Source: Paraburkholderia aspalathi
GTDB lineage: Bacteria; Pseudomonadota; Gammaproteobacteria; Burkholderiales; Burkholderiaceae
Direction: 5' to 3'
DNA length: 32,888 nucleotides
NCBI RefSeq assembly: GCF_900116445.1
Contig: NZ_FPBH01000058.1
Coordinates: 1-32,888, forward strand
Below the pieces are notes generated by a model, which ran no database searches, was not told the DNA's origin, and saw only the letters and a list, made by a program, of their open reading frames with translations. Shown here piece by piece: positions 24,475 through 32,259 of the stretch (the stretch's first letter is position 1; each line of letters begins with the position of its first letter). The translations under genes and the position numbers were made by a program.

Positions 24475-25611
24475 TCAGTGAGCGGGAGTCAGTTCTCGGG
24501 CGTGCTCGAAGCGGCGCGCGGAAAAATTGGGCAGTTCCTCTGGCATCGGTCTGCCCATGATCCACGGCGCCACGCGCAACGCGTGCGCCGCCGCGAGCGT
24601 CACGCCGCTGTGACACGTCACGACGAACGCGCCGGGATGCTTCACGGACTGGTCGTAGATCGGGAAGCCGTCGGGGGTGTAGACGCGCAATGCGGCCCAC
24701 ATGCGCACGAGCCGCACGTGCTGCAACAGCGGGAATGCGCGCACGCCGCGTCGGGCGATGTCGGCCAGCACGTGCGTGGTGGTGAAGTCGTTGAAGCCGA
24801 CTTCCTCCATCGAATCGCCGAACTGCACGGTGCCCTCGTCGGTCTGTCGCACGTTGAGCGTCGGATAGTCGAGAAACTGCGTCACGCGCTCGCTCACCAG
24901 CACCTGTCCCCGATTGGGCGCGACCGGCGCATTCAGTCCGACGAATGGCGCGAGCGCGCGATTGCCGAGGCCAGCGGCGAGAACCACTCGCGCCGCGCGA
25001 TACGTGCCGCGTGTGCCATGCACGATGAAGCCATCGGCTTGCGGTTCGATGCGCTCCGCGCGTTCACCTGAGACGAGCCGTACGCCACGTGCCTGCATCG
25101 CGGTGTGCAGTCCGCGCAGGAGCTTGAGTGGATTCACGTGACCGTCCATCGGCGTATAACTCGCCCCAATCACATCGGGGCCGATCTGCGGGATGCGCGC
25201 GCGGACTTCGGCGGCATCGAGCATCTGATACGGGTAATCGCCGAGTTCGGCTTGCAGCGTGGAGAGGCGTTTCTCGCGCTCGGCGAGTTCGTCGTCGTTG
25301 AAGCAGAAGTGGAAGCCGCCTGGCTGACGCAACGCGACATCCACGCCGGTTTCCTTGAGCAGCGCTTCGGCGAGCAGGGGCCAGCGCGTGGCCGAACTGC
25401 GCGACCAGCGCGCGTAGGGCGACAGGCCGTAGCCCTTGCCCTGAATCCAGACGAGGCCGAAGTTGCCGCGCGAGGCGCGGAAGCCGCCGTCGTCCTCGTC
25501 GAGCACGGTCACGCGCGCGCCTTCGCGGGCGAGTCCGTAGGCCACGGCGGAACCGACGAGTCCGCCGCCGAGCACGAGCACGTCGGGGCAGACGCTGCTT
25601 GTCAATGTCAT
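24475..25611 (-). CDS. FAD-dependent amine/amino-acid oxidoreductase, beta-like subunit 2
   Basis: A second DAO-superfamily flavoprotein in the operon, 378 residues. The FAD motif VLGGGLVGSAVAYGLA is at about 13-28, strand 2 ends VTVLDEDD, and RASRGNFGLVWIQGKG is the flavin loop. The C-terminal MWAALRVYTPDGFPIYDQS and CHSGVTLAAAHA complete the site. It differs clearly from the beta1 protein (21546-22712), so it is a divergent paralogue and not a recent copy. It overlaps the permease gene by ATGA (25608-25611) and is 8 nt from gamma. It may be an alternative catalytic subunit for a second substrate, a demethylating or deaminating second step, or an independent oxidase. Confidence 0.88.
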   Translation of the reverse strand: MTLTSSVCPDVLVLGGGLVGSAVAYGLAREGARVTVLDEDDGGFRASRGNFGLVWIQGKGYGLSPYARWSRSSATRWPLLAEALLKETGVDVALRQPGGFHFCFNDDELAEREKRLSTLQAELGDYPYQMLDAAEVRARIPQIGPDVIGASYTPMDGHVNPLKLLRGLHTAMQARGVRLVSGERAERIEPQADGFIVHGTRGTYRAARVVLAAGLGNRALAPFVGLNAPVAPNRGQVLVSERVTQFLDYPTLNVRQTDEGTVQFGDSMEEVGFNDFTTTHVLADIARRGVRAFPLLQHVRLVRMWAALRVYTPDGFPIYDQSVKHPGAFVVTCHSGVTLAAAHALRVAPWIMGRPMPEELPNFSARRFEHARELTPAH

Positions 25612-26405
25612 CGGGCTTCTCCGATCAGAATGCGATCGAGTCCAACCATGCGATCGAGCAGGATCATCAGGAGGACAGTGCCGACGATCAACACCGCCGA
25701 CACCGAAGCGACCAGCGGATCGATCGTCTGCGCGATCTGGTTGTACATGGCGACGGGCAGCGTGGTTGTGCCGGGCGTCGCAACGAAGATGGTCATCGTG
25801 AGTTCGTCGAAACTCTGGATGAACGAGAGCACCCAGCCGCCCGCCACGCCGGTGCGGATCATCGGCAGCACCACGCGGCGAAACGCGGTGAACCGGCTGG
25901 CGCCACACGAGAGCGCGGCGCGCTCCGTATCGCGATCCAGTCCGACAGCGGACGACAACGCGAGCCGCAACGCGTACGGCAGCACGATGATCACGTGTGC
26001 GCAAACCAGTGACCAGAACGATCCCGACAGATGCAGCAGCGACAGAAAGCGCAGGAACGCGATGCCGAGCACGACGGCGGGAATCATCATCGGTGAGAGA
26101 AAGAAGCTCGTGAGCGCGGCGCGGCCGGGAAAGCGATACCGCGCAATGGCGAGCGCGGCGGGCACCGCGAGAACCACGCCGATGGTCGCCGAAGCGAACG
26201 CGAGCCGCACCGAGAGCCAGAATGCCGAGACCATGTCGTCGTTCTCCAGGATCGCGCGGAACCAGCGTAGCGACGCGCCATCGAAAGGCATCGAGATATA
26301 GCCTTTATCGGTGAAGGCCACGAGCATTACCGCCGCGAGCGGCGCGATGATGAAGGTGAGAAAGAACGCGTTGTACACGAGCCCGAGAATGCCGTTCTGT
26401 TTCAT
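25608..26405 (-). CDS. ABC transporter permease, PotC type
   Basis: An inner-membrane permease of 265 residues with about six membrane helices (LTFIIAPLAAVMLVAF, TIGVVLAVPAALAIARY and others). The cytoplasmic EAA loop that docks on the ATPase reads ERAALSCGASRFTAFRRVVLP. It belongs to the spermidine/putrescine/opine-transporter (PotC/PotI) family. GGAG lies about 8 nt before the ATG. It pairs with the permease at 26422-27294, 16 nt upstream. Its gene overlaps the beta2 oxidase gene by 4 nt, which ties import to oxidation. Confidence 0.9.
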   Translation of the reverse strand: MKQNGILGLVYNAFFLTFIIAPLAAVMLVAFTDKGYISMPFDGASLRWFRAILENDDMVSAFWLSVRLAFASATIGVVLAVPAALAIARYRFPGRAALTSFFLSPMMIPAVVLGIAFLRFLSLLHLSGSFWSLVCAHVIIVLPYALRLALSSAVGLDRDTERAALSCGASRFTAFRRVVLPMIRTGVAGGWVLSFIQSFDELTMTIFVATPGTTTLPVAMYNQIAQTIDPLVASVSAVLIVGTVLLMILLDRMVGLDRILIGEAR

Positions 26406-26421
26406 GTTCGCTCTCCCTCGC

Positions 26422-27294
26422 TCAGTCGAAGATATGCCGGAAGCGGCGTTCTGTGAGACGGCTGCAGCCCATCACGATCGCCACGTTGGCGATCAGCAGC
26501 AGCATGGCGATGCTTGCGCCGAGCGGCCAGTTGAGCGTGCCGAGGAATTCGTCGTAAGCGGCGGTGGCGACCACTTTCAATCGACGTCCGCCGATCAGCG
26601 CTGGCGTCGCGAAAGCCGAAGCCGAGAGCGCAAACACGATGATCGAGCCCGACAGCACGCCCGGCATGATCTGCGGCAGCACCACGCGGCGGAACACTGC
26701 GAATGGCGAGCCGCCGAGCGAGCGGCCGGCCCATTCCACTTGGGGATCGAGCTTCTGCACGGTCGCCCACACCGACATCACCATGAACGGCACTAGCACG
26801 TGAGTGAGCGCGATGATCATGCCCGTCATCGTGAAGACGAGACGGATCGGTTCGCTCGTGATATGCAGCGACTGAAGCAGATTGTTCAGCACGCCGTTAT
26901 TGCCAAGCAGGATTTGCCAGCCGAGCGTGCGCACCACCACGGAAATCAACAGCGGGCCGAGCACGATCAACAGACACAACGACTGCCATGGACGCTTCAT
27001 GCGCGCGAGCACGATGGTCTCCGGCACGCCGAGCACGATCGAAAGCAGCGTGACGGCGAACGCGAGACCGGCAGTGCGCAGGAAGATCGTGCCGTAGTAG
27101 GGATCGCTGACCACTTCCCAGTAGTTCGTGAGCGTATAGGCGGAGGTGACGCCGGCCGTATCGCTGAACACGCGGAACGACAGCATCAGCGTGAGCAGCA
27201 GCGGCACCAGCAGCAGGCTGACGAACAGCAGCAGCGCGGGCCCCGACAGCAGCCACGGCGCCGCGCCGGGGCGGCCGTCTTCAAGCGTGGCCAT
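26422..27294 (-). CDS. ABC transporter permease, PotB type
   Basis: A permease of 290 residues starting at the ATG inside the end of the ATPase gene (14-nt overlap). Six membrane segments are visible, beginning LLLFVSLLLVPLLLTLML. The EAA loop reads EWAGRSLGGSPFAVFRRVVLPQIMPG. It is the first permease of a PotB/PotH-like heterodimer with the 25608-26405 product. The frame stays open to 27501 but that part is inside the ATPase gene and reads as Arg-rich nonsense. Confidence 0.9.
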   Translation of the reverse strand: MATLEDGRPGAAPWLLSGPALLLFVSLLLVPLLLTLMLSFRVFSDTAGVTSAYTLTNYWEVVSDPYYGTIFLRTAGLAFAVTLLSIVLGVPETIVLARMKRPWQSLCLLIVLGPLLISVVVRTLGWQILLGNNGVLNNLLQSLHITSEPIRLVFTMTGMIIALTHVLVPFMVMSVWATVQKLDPQVEWAGRSLGGSPFAVFRRVVLPQIMPGVLSGSIIVFALSASAFATPALIGGRRLKVVATAAYDEFLGTLNWPLGASIAMLLLIANVAIVMGCSRLTERRFRHIFD

Positions 27295-28360
27295 GAGCGC
27301 TCTCCCGATCGTCTTGCGTGAGTACGCGTAGGTCGTCGTCGGTCCATGCGAGACCCACTTCGTGACCTTCCTCGGGCGGCGGCGCGCCGAGGTTCGGCTG
27401 CGCCACGCGCAGCTTGCCGAGTTCAGTCTCCACTTCCAGCAGCCACTGATTGCCGACGAAGACCCGCGTCGCGATACGGCCGCGCACACGGGCGTCGCCA
27501 TTCGCCAGATGAACCTTTTCCGGGCGGATATAGACGTTCACCGATCCATCTACCTGACGGCCCTCGTGCGGAACATGCAGCGTGGTGCCGGCCACCGCGA
27601 CTTCCGCGCAACGCGGATTGCGGCGCAGCACTTCGCCCGGAAACGCGTTGGTGCGGCCGAGGAAGGTGGAGGCGAACGGCGTGGAGGGCCGTTCGTACGC
27701 GTCGTAGGGCGTGCTCAGTTGCGCAATCGCGCCGCGATGCATCATGGCAATGCGATCGCTCATGGTCATCGCCTCCACCTGATCGTGCGTGACGAGAATC
27801 GTCGTGATGCCGAGGCGCTTCTGGATGGCGCGCAATTCGATGTGCATTTCCTCGCGCAGCTTCGCGTCGAGGTTCGACATCGGTTCGTCGAGCAACAGGA
27901 GTTCGGGCTGCATCGCGATGGCCCGCGCTATCGCGACGCGCTGCCGCTGACCGCCAGACAGTTCCTTCGGAAAGCGGTGGCCAAGGCCATTGAGGCGCAC
28001 GAGCGAGAGCGCTTCGGCCACGCGCTCGTCGCGCTCCTTGCGCTTCACCTTGCGCATCTCCAGCCCGAAGCCGACGTTGCCGGCGACTGTCATGTGAGGA
28101 AACAGCGCGTAGCTTTGAAACACCACGCCAATGCCGCGTTTTTCCGGGCGTTCCTGGGTGATGTCGCGGCCATCGAGCAGAATCCGGCCCGCGGTCGGCG
28201 TGACGAAGCCCGCGACCATCTGCAGGGTGGTCGTCTTGCCGCATCCGGACGGGCCGAGCAGCGCGAGCAGTTCCCCACGTTCGACGGCCAGATCGAGCTG
28301 CTCGATGGCGGTGAAATCGCCGTAGCGCTTCGAAATGCCTTGCAGAGTCAAAAAGGCCAT
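27281..28360 (-). CDS. ABC transporter ATP-binding protein, PotA type
   Basis: The energising subunit, 359 residues. Walker A GPSGCGKTT (36-44), Q-loop FQSYALFPH, signature LSGGQRQR (134-141), Walker B LLLLDEP (154-160), the D-loop SNLDAKLR and the switch His in LVTHDQVEA are all intact. A C-terminal TOBE region (VYIRPEKVHLA and onward) is typical of PotA/MalK-like importers. AAGGAG lies 8 nt before the ATG. It follows the binding-protein gene after a 70-nt gap that holds a stem-loop, and overlaps the next permease gene by 14 nt. Confidence 0.93.
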   Translation of the reverse strand: MAFLTLQGISKRYGDFTAIEQLDLAVERGELLALLGPSGCGKTTTLQMVAGFVTPTAGRILLDGRDITQERPEKRGIGVVFQSYALFPHMTVAGNVGFGLEMRKVKRKERDERVAEALSLVRLNGLGHRFPKELSGGQRQRVAIARAIAMQPELLLLDEPMSNLDAKLREEMHIELRAIQKRLGITTILVTHDQVEAMTMSDRIAMMHRGAIAQLSTPYDAYERPSTPFASTFLGRTNAFPGEVLRRNPRCAEVAVAGTTLHVPHEGRQVDGSVNVYIRPEKVHLANGDARVRGRIATRVFVGNQWLLEVETELGKLRVAQPNLGAPPPEEGHEVGLAWTDDDLRVLTQDDRESAHGHA

Positions 28361-28407
28361 ACGCCTCGCTCCTTCATCAGATCGCGCGCCGCGCGAAGAA
28401 CTTACCA

Positions 28408-28425
28408 GTCACAGACGGCTGTGAC
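28408..28425 (-). promoter_or_regulatory. Intercistronic stem-loop after the binding-protein gene
   Basis: A perfect GTCACAG-N4-CTGTGAC inverted repeat starts 5 nt after the binding-protein stop codon and 47 nt before the ATPase start. No T-run follows. Such hairpins often stabilise the upstream mRNA so that the binding protein is made in excess over the membrane subunits. That role is inferred here. Confidence 0.55.
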
Positions 28426-28430
28426 GTACA

Positions 28431-29498
28431 TCAGCGTTCGACCGAACGGTTCCAGCGCTCCGTCCACTCGGCGCGATGCTGGTTGATCGTGGCCCAGTCC
28501 ATTGCGGTCAGCTTCGAGACCTGCTCCGGTCCATACGGCACGCGCGCGGCGATGTCAGGTGCGAGCTTCACCGTCTTGTTGACCGGACCGATGCCGATGC
28601 CTTGCGCCTGCAACACCTGCACTTCCGGGCTCAACAGGTACTGCACGAACTGCTGCGACAACTGCGGCTGCGCGTTCTCCGCGACAACGCATGCCGCCAC
28701 CTGCAACGCGACCGCGCCTTCCTTCGGGTAGATGAACTTGAGCGGGAAGCCGGTGTTCTGGAGCGCCACGGCGCGGCCGCTGCCATAAGGCGCGAGGATC
28801 ACGTCGCCAGCTTGCATCTGACCGTCCATCTCGCCGGGCGTCGGCGCCCAGGAGAGCACGTTCGGCGCGACTTCCTTCGTCATCGCGGCGAAGCCAGGAT
28901 CGATATTCTTTTCGCCGCCGCCGGAGAGGCGCGCAAGCATCACGAGCGTATGCAGGCCGTAGGTGTTGGTGATCGGCGGCACGCCCAGCTTGCCCTTGAG
29001 GTGGTTGTCGGTGAGCGCCTTCCACGAGTCGGGCGGCGGCAGGCCGGCTTTCTTGAACGCCTCTTCGTTGTAGCCGATTCCGGTCGCCACCATGCCGACG
29101 CCGATCGAGGTCGGGCCGAGTTTGGCGAGCGGATAGATGTCTTTCATCACGGGCGCGTCGTCGAGCTTCGCGCACAGGTTGAATTGCATCGCCTGATACA
29201 TGGGGCCGTCGTCCATCACCGCCACGTTGATCTGCTGATGGCCTTTCTGCGCCTGGAGCTTGGCGAGCGTGTCGCTCGAATTCCCCGCGACGTAGACGAT
29301 CTTGACGTCATGCGCCTTTTCAAACGGCGGAATGATCTTTTGCCGGTAGACCTGTTCGTTCGAGCCGCCGACGTTGGCCACGTAGAGCGTGGTCTCGGCC
29401 TGCGCGAAGAGCGGGGCGGCAAGGGCGGAAGCGAAGGAAACGGCCGCGATGGCGGCGCGCGATGGGGCGGACAGACGGCGATGCAACGCTCTTCTCAT
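28431..29498 (-). CDS. ABC transporter substrate-binding protein, PotD/PotF type
   Basis: A periplasmic binding protein of 355 residues. A Sec signal peptide (AAIAAVSFASALAAPLFAQA) is likely cut before ETTLYVANVGGS. The mature protein has family segments such as KIVYVAGNSSDTLAKLQAQ, GMVATGIGYNEEAFKK, SWKALTDNHLKGKLGVPP and GDVILAPYGSGRAVALQ. It is in the family that binds polyamines, opines (mannopine type) and related cationic or zwitterionic compounds. The exact ligand cannot be read off. GGAG lies 9 nt before the ATG. It is first in a nine-gene operon and so sets its likely promoter at 29499-29655. Confidence 0.9.
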   Translation of the reverse strand: MRRALHRRLSAPSRAAIAAVSFASALAAPLFAQAETTLYVANVGGSNEQVYRQKIIPPFEKAHDVKIVYVAGNSSDTLAKLQAQKGHQQINVAVMDDGPMYQAMQFNLCAKLDDAPVMKDIYPLAKLGPTSIGVGMVATGIGYNEEAFKKAGLPPPDSWKALTDNHLKGKLGVPPITNTYGLHTLVMLARLSGGGEKNIDPGFAAMTKEVAPNVLSWAPTPGEMDGQMQAGDVILAPYGSGRAVALQNTGFPLKFIYPKEGAVALQVAACVVAENAQPQLSQQFVQYLLSPEVQVLQAQGIGIGPVNKTVKLAPDIAARVPYGPEQVSKLTAMDWATINQHRAEWTERWNRSVER

Positions 29499-29655
29499 GA
29501 CGAAGATCTCCAGTTCCGGTGTGGGGAGGCGGGCTTGGTCGCCCGTCGTTAGAATGCAGTGTCACGCTGCCTAATCATGTCGTCCAATACGAATTAAATA
29601 CCTACCTATGCATGAGTGATATGGGTTAGGGGTGGTCGTCTAAGGGAGAATACGG
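29499..29655. promoter_or_regulatory. Divergent control region of LysR gene and oxidase/transporter operon
   Basis: The 157 nt between the two start codons must hold both promoters. An AT-rich core (29585-29600) lies next to an imperfect dyad, with CCTACCTAT (29601-29609) facing ATATGGGTTAGG (29619-29630). This is a candidate LysR binding region. No single clear T-N11-A box stands out. GGGAG lies before the LysR ATG. Confidence 0.45.
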
Positions 29656-30609
29656 ATGAATCTCAAGCACATCGAGGCGTTTCGCGCGGTGATGGTCTCG
29701 GGGTCGATGACCGCCGCGGCCAAGGCGCTCTTCACGTCGCAGCCGAATGTGAGTCGGCTGATCGCCCAACTGGAGCGCGATACGGGCTTGCAGCTCTTTC
29801 AGCGCAGCGGCGTGCGGCTGATTCCGACCAGCGAGGGCGAGGCGTTCTTTCGCGAAGTCGAACGCGCATTCGTCGGCTTGCAAGGTTTGGCCAATGCCGC
29901 GGCGCAGATTCGCAATCTCGGCAGCGGCCGTTTGCGCATTGCCGCCATGCCGTCGGCGGGCATGACGCTGGTGCCGCACGCGATCAAGCGGTTTGTCGAG
30001 CTATTTCCGGAAGTCACCGTATCGCTGCATGTGAATACGTCTGGCACGGTCAATCATTGGACTGCTTCGCAGTTCTGCGATCTGGGTGTGGCGGTGTACG
30101 TCAGCGAGGCGTCGGATTGCGAGGTCGAGCAGCTGTCGAAGGTGGCTGCCGTTTGCGTGATGCCGGCGGAACATCGGCTGGCGGGAAAGCGCAGCATCAA
30201 GCCGGAGGATCTGGAGGGTGAGTCGTTCATCTCGCTGTGTCACGGCGATGGCACGCGCGTGCTGATGGACGAAGTGTTCCAGCGCGCCGGCGTGCAGCGC
30301 GTCCTGGCGATCGAGGCGCAATACACCGCGATGTGCTGCGAGATGGTTCGGCATGGGATGGGCGTGACGCTTGCGCATCCCATCGTCGCACGCGACTTCG
30401 CCGGACCTGATATTGCAATTCGCCCATTTCTACCGGCCACACTCTTTCCGACTTATCTGCTTTTTCCTCCGCACCGGCCACGAGAGCGGCTCGCGTCAGC
30501 TTTTGTAGAAGTGTTGCGGGGGCTGCACGAGGAATTGCTTGCAGAGGTAGTTGCGCCGGTTCGGAGTACGGCGGGCCGCGCGCGAGCGCGCTCTCGGGCC
30601 GGGGCGTGA
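29656..30609 (+). CDS. LysR-family regulator (OccR/NocR-like)
   Basis: A regulator of 317 residues whose N-terminus MNLKHIEAFRAVMVSGSMTAAAK, then LFTSQPNVSRLIAQLERDTGLQLFQR, resembles OccR and NocR, the regulators of octopine and nopaline use in Agrobacterium. The effector domain starts at about residue 92 (SGRLRIAAMPSAGMTLVP). GGGAG lies before the ATG. It is divergent from the nine-gene operon (29498 to 21112) and very probably activates it when the imported compound is present. The last 20 or so residues are Ala/Arg-rich and probably disordered. Confidence 0.88.
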   Translation: MNLKHIEAFRAVMVSGSMTAAAKALFTSQPNVSRLIAQLERDTGLQLFQRSGVRLIPTSEGEAFFREVERAFVGLQGLANAAAQIRNLGSGRLRIAAMPSAGMTLVPHAIKRFVELFPEVTVSLHVNTSGTVNHWTASQFCDLGVAVYVSEASDCEVEQLSKVAAVCVMPAEHRLAGKRSIKPEDLEGESFISLCHGDGTRVLMDEVFQRAGVQRVLAIEAQYTAMCCEMVRHGMGVTLAHPIVARDFAGPDIAIRPFLPATLFPTYLLFPPHRPRERLASAFVEVLRGLHEELLAEVVAPVRSTAGRARARSRAGA

Positions 30610-30751
30610 CGGGAGACGTTCCGAATTGGGGGCGGCGTATTCTGGTCTTGTGGTGGGGCCGTCGGGCAGGGTTCGGTCAGTTTTGGACGGTCGACGTCGT
30701 GGCCTGAATTGTTGAGACCTTCAAGGCCAAGTTGACTGGATGCGCCGTCCG

Positions 30752-31270
30752 CTACCTTTTCAATAGGGCCACGTAGTAGTCGGCGATGCTGTCCTCCGCC
30801 CCCTTTGTGATCCGATTGAATACTCGTCCCCATGGCCAGAAGCTGGAACCTGAGGTGGTTTGCAGACCCGGGAATCGGCTTCCGCCAAGGGTGACCATAC
30901 CCCATTCGCCACCATGATTGCGGCGATACACCTCTCCGACGTAACTTCCGTAGGCTTTCGCAAACGACATAACTTGTTCGTCCGTAGGCTTGGGACTCGT
31001 GCCGACGTAGGATGAACTCATTTGCGCCAAGGCCTTTTCGACATTTGCAATACTCGCGTCCGACCAGTCGAGTTTTATTCCAAACTGTTTTGCGGAGAAG
31101 TCGACGGCGTCTAGCGAGTAGGCTTCCGCAATTTTCTGGATTTTTGGATCAGGAGAAAAGGACTGATCAGATGGGGTTTCTGCCAGAGCAACTCCACCGC
31201 GAACGCAAGCCATCAGGACGATCAGCGCTAACAGGAAGCGCTTTACGATTGTTTTCAAGAGGATTCCCAC
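30752..31270 (-). CDS. Unrecognised secreted protein (172 aa)
   Basis: A small exported protein. An N-terminal signal (KRFLLALIVLMACVRGGVALA) is followed by a probable cut before ETPSDQ. The mature part contains KIQKIAEAYSLDAVDFS and AKAYGSYVGEVYRRNHGGEWG. The GSYVGEVYRRNHGGEW segment reminds me of uncharacterised small families with a similar patch, but I cannot name it with confidence. The start is uncertain: GTG 31270 has GGAG too close, and TTG 31258 is possible. It stands alone between the LysR gene and repeat module A. Its GC is lower than that of the oxidase operon. Confidence 0.65.
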   Translation of the reverse strand: MGILLKTIVKRFLLALIVLMACVRGGVALAETPSDQSFSPDPKIQKIAEAYSLDAVDFSAKQFGIKLDWSDASIANVEKALAQMSSSYVGTSPKPTDEQVMSFAKAYGSYVGEVYRRNHGGEWGMVTLGGSRFPGLQTTSGSSFWPWGRVFNRITKGAEDSIADYYVALLKR

Positions 31271-31359
31271 TCCAAGACAACTCTGAGTCGCTGCAGCGAG
31301 TCGGAGTGTTGAATTTTCGCCTAGACCGATCTTATACGTCGGAGCCGCCTATAAGCTAT

Positions 31360-31402
31360 GTGAACGGCAGCTTTCGGCAAATCTGAAGGTCCCCTGTGGG
31401 TC
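31360..31402 (+). repeat. Dispersed repeat module A, copy 2
   Basis: Matches 20926-20968 over 43 nt with five mismatches; the last 18 nt are identical. Module B follows 25 nt later, so here the two modules are adjacent. At 20 kb they are separated by a gene and in the opposite order. Confidence 0.75.
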
Positions 31403-31427
31403 GGCCTGAGCCGATCGTCATCCGTCA

Positions 31428-31448
31428 CAGTGCGGCCAGGAACGGTCA
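31428..31448 (+). repeat. Dispersed repeat module B, copy 2
   Basis: Matches 20241-20261 over 21 nt with one mismatch. It overlaps the stop codon of the acetyltransferase gene at 31446-31907 by 3 nt. Confidence 0.7.
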
Positions 31449-31907
31449 TTTAGCCGCGTCGGTCTGATTGGCGACAGATACGGTTGTCGGGGCAAAGCGT
31501 TTTTGCAGAAAATAGCGTGTATGCCCAATCGGAAAATCGGGCAACTCGCCGAAAACTGTAAATCCTGCGCTCTCGTAAAGACGTTTCGCAGCAGGGTTGA
31601 ACGTGTCGATCCATGCAGCACGGCATCCTCGGCGTATAGCTACCTTTTCTGCCTCAACCATCGCTGCTGCAGCAAGCCCTTGCCCACGAGCGCTGTCAAC
31701 TATCCAAAGCCACTTAACGAACAGCCAGTCCCATGCGGTATAGCCGACCAAGCCTCCAAGGCATCCATCGTCAGAACTGATTGAAACTGCGAGGTCTCGC
31801 CAATCAGAGGTACCTACCGCTACGGTATTAAATGCGGACAAGCCATCGCCGACAAGCGTGGCTAAATCGTCAGGAATTGAATCGAAGACGTTAAAGGTCG
31901 CGCTCAT
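31446..31907 (-). CDS. GNAT-family N-acetyltransferase
   Basis: A single-domain acetyltransferase of 153 residues that uses acetyl-CoA. The pyrophosphate-binding motif A reads LWIVDSARGQGLAAAAMVEAE, with the RGQGLA core, and motif B includes AWIDTFNPAAKRLYESAGF. The substrate is unknown; it could be a small amine, an antibiotic or a protein N-terminus. The ribosome site before the ATG is weak. The 3' end touches repeat module B. Confidence 0.85.
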   Translation of the reverse strand: MSATFNVFDSIPDDLATLVGDGLSAFNTVAVGTSDWRDLAVSISSDDGCLGGLVGYTAWDWLFVKWLWIVDSARGQGLAAAAMVEAEKVAIRRGCRAAWIDTFNPAAKRLYESAGFTVFGELPDFPIGHTRYFLQKRFAPTTVSVANQTDAAK

Positions 31908-32259
31908 TGAAGGAGTTTCCGTTGTCGATAGAAATTCGTCGCGATCATACTACGTCCCGCAAATAGCTATCGATAGCGCAGCGCTAGCCGGAGGCATGCA
32001 CCTCCAGTGAAGGGCCGCTTCGGAGAATTGAGACCGGCTGCTTCGGGTCGGTTTATGCCTTTCGCATACATGCTGTTATCAGTGATCGATCGAGGTCTGC
32101 GTCGGACCGGGTTCGGCCATGAACGGACCTTCGTCGTCCTCGCCTAGATTGTCGACAGCTTGACTTAAGTGGATGGGCTAACCACTTGACCGTCAACACT
32201 TGCGCGGCGTTGTTGATATCCAGTACGGTAAACGTTCTTTGGTCATCCCCTTATATCGC
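31908..32259. other. Intergenic region between two acetyltransferase genes
   Basis: No gene seen. It presumably holds divergent promoters for the two GNAT genes. The part 32005-32125 has GGCCGCTTCGGAG and ACCGGGTTCGGCCATGAACGG, which look like degenerate intergenic repeat related to other parts of the window. Confidence 0.35.

Noticed and set aside
21546..25611. Hydrogen cyanide synthase (hcnABC)
   Set aside because: Alpha and gamma resemble HcnB and HcnA, but two beta-like genes, a transporter, RidA and a LysR gene fit substrate uptake and catabolism better than HCN formation from glycine.
25105..26301. Plus-strand open frame of 398 codons
   Set aside because: It runs antisense across the beta2 oxidase and a permease, crosses two real genes and has low-complexity Arg/Ala/Thr content.
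27362..28486. Plus-strand open frame of 374 codons, and a similar one at 28476-29552
   Set aside because: Both are mirrors of the ATPase and binding-protein genes, whose motifs are complete on the minus strand.
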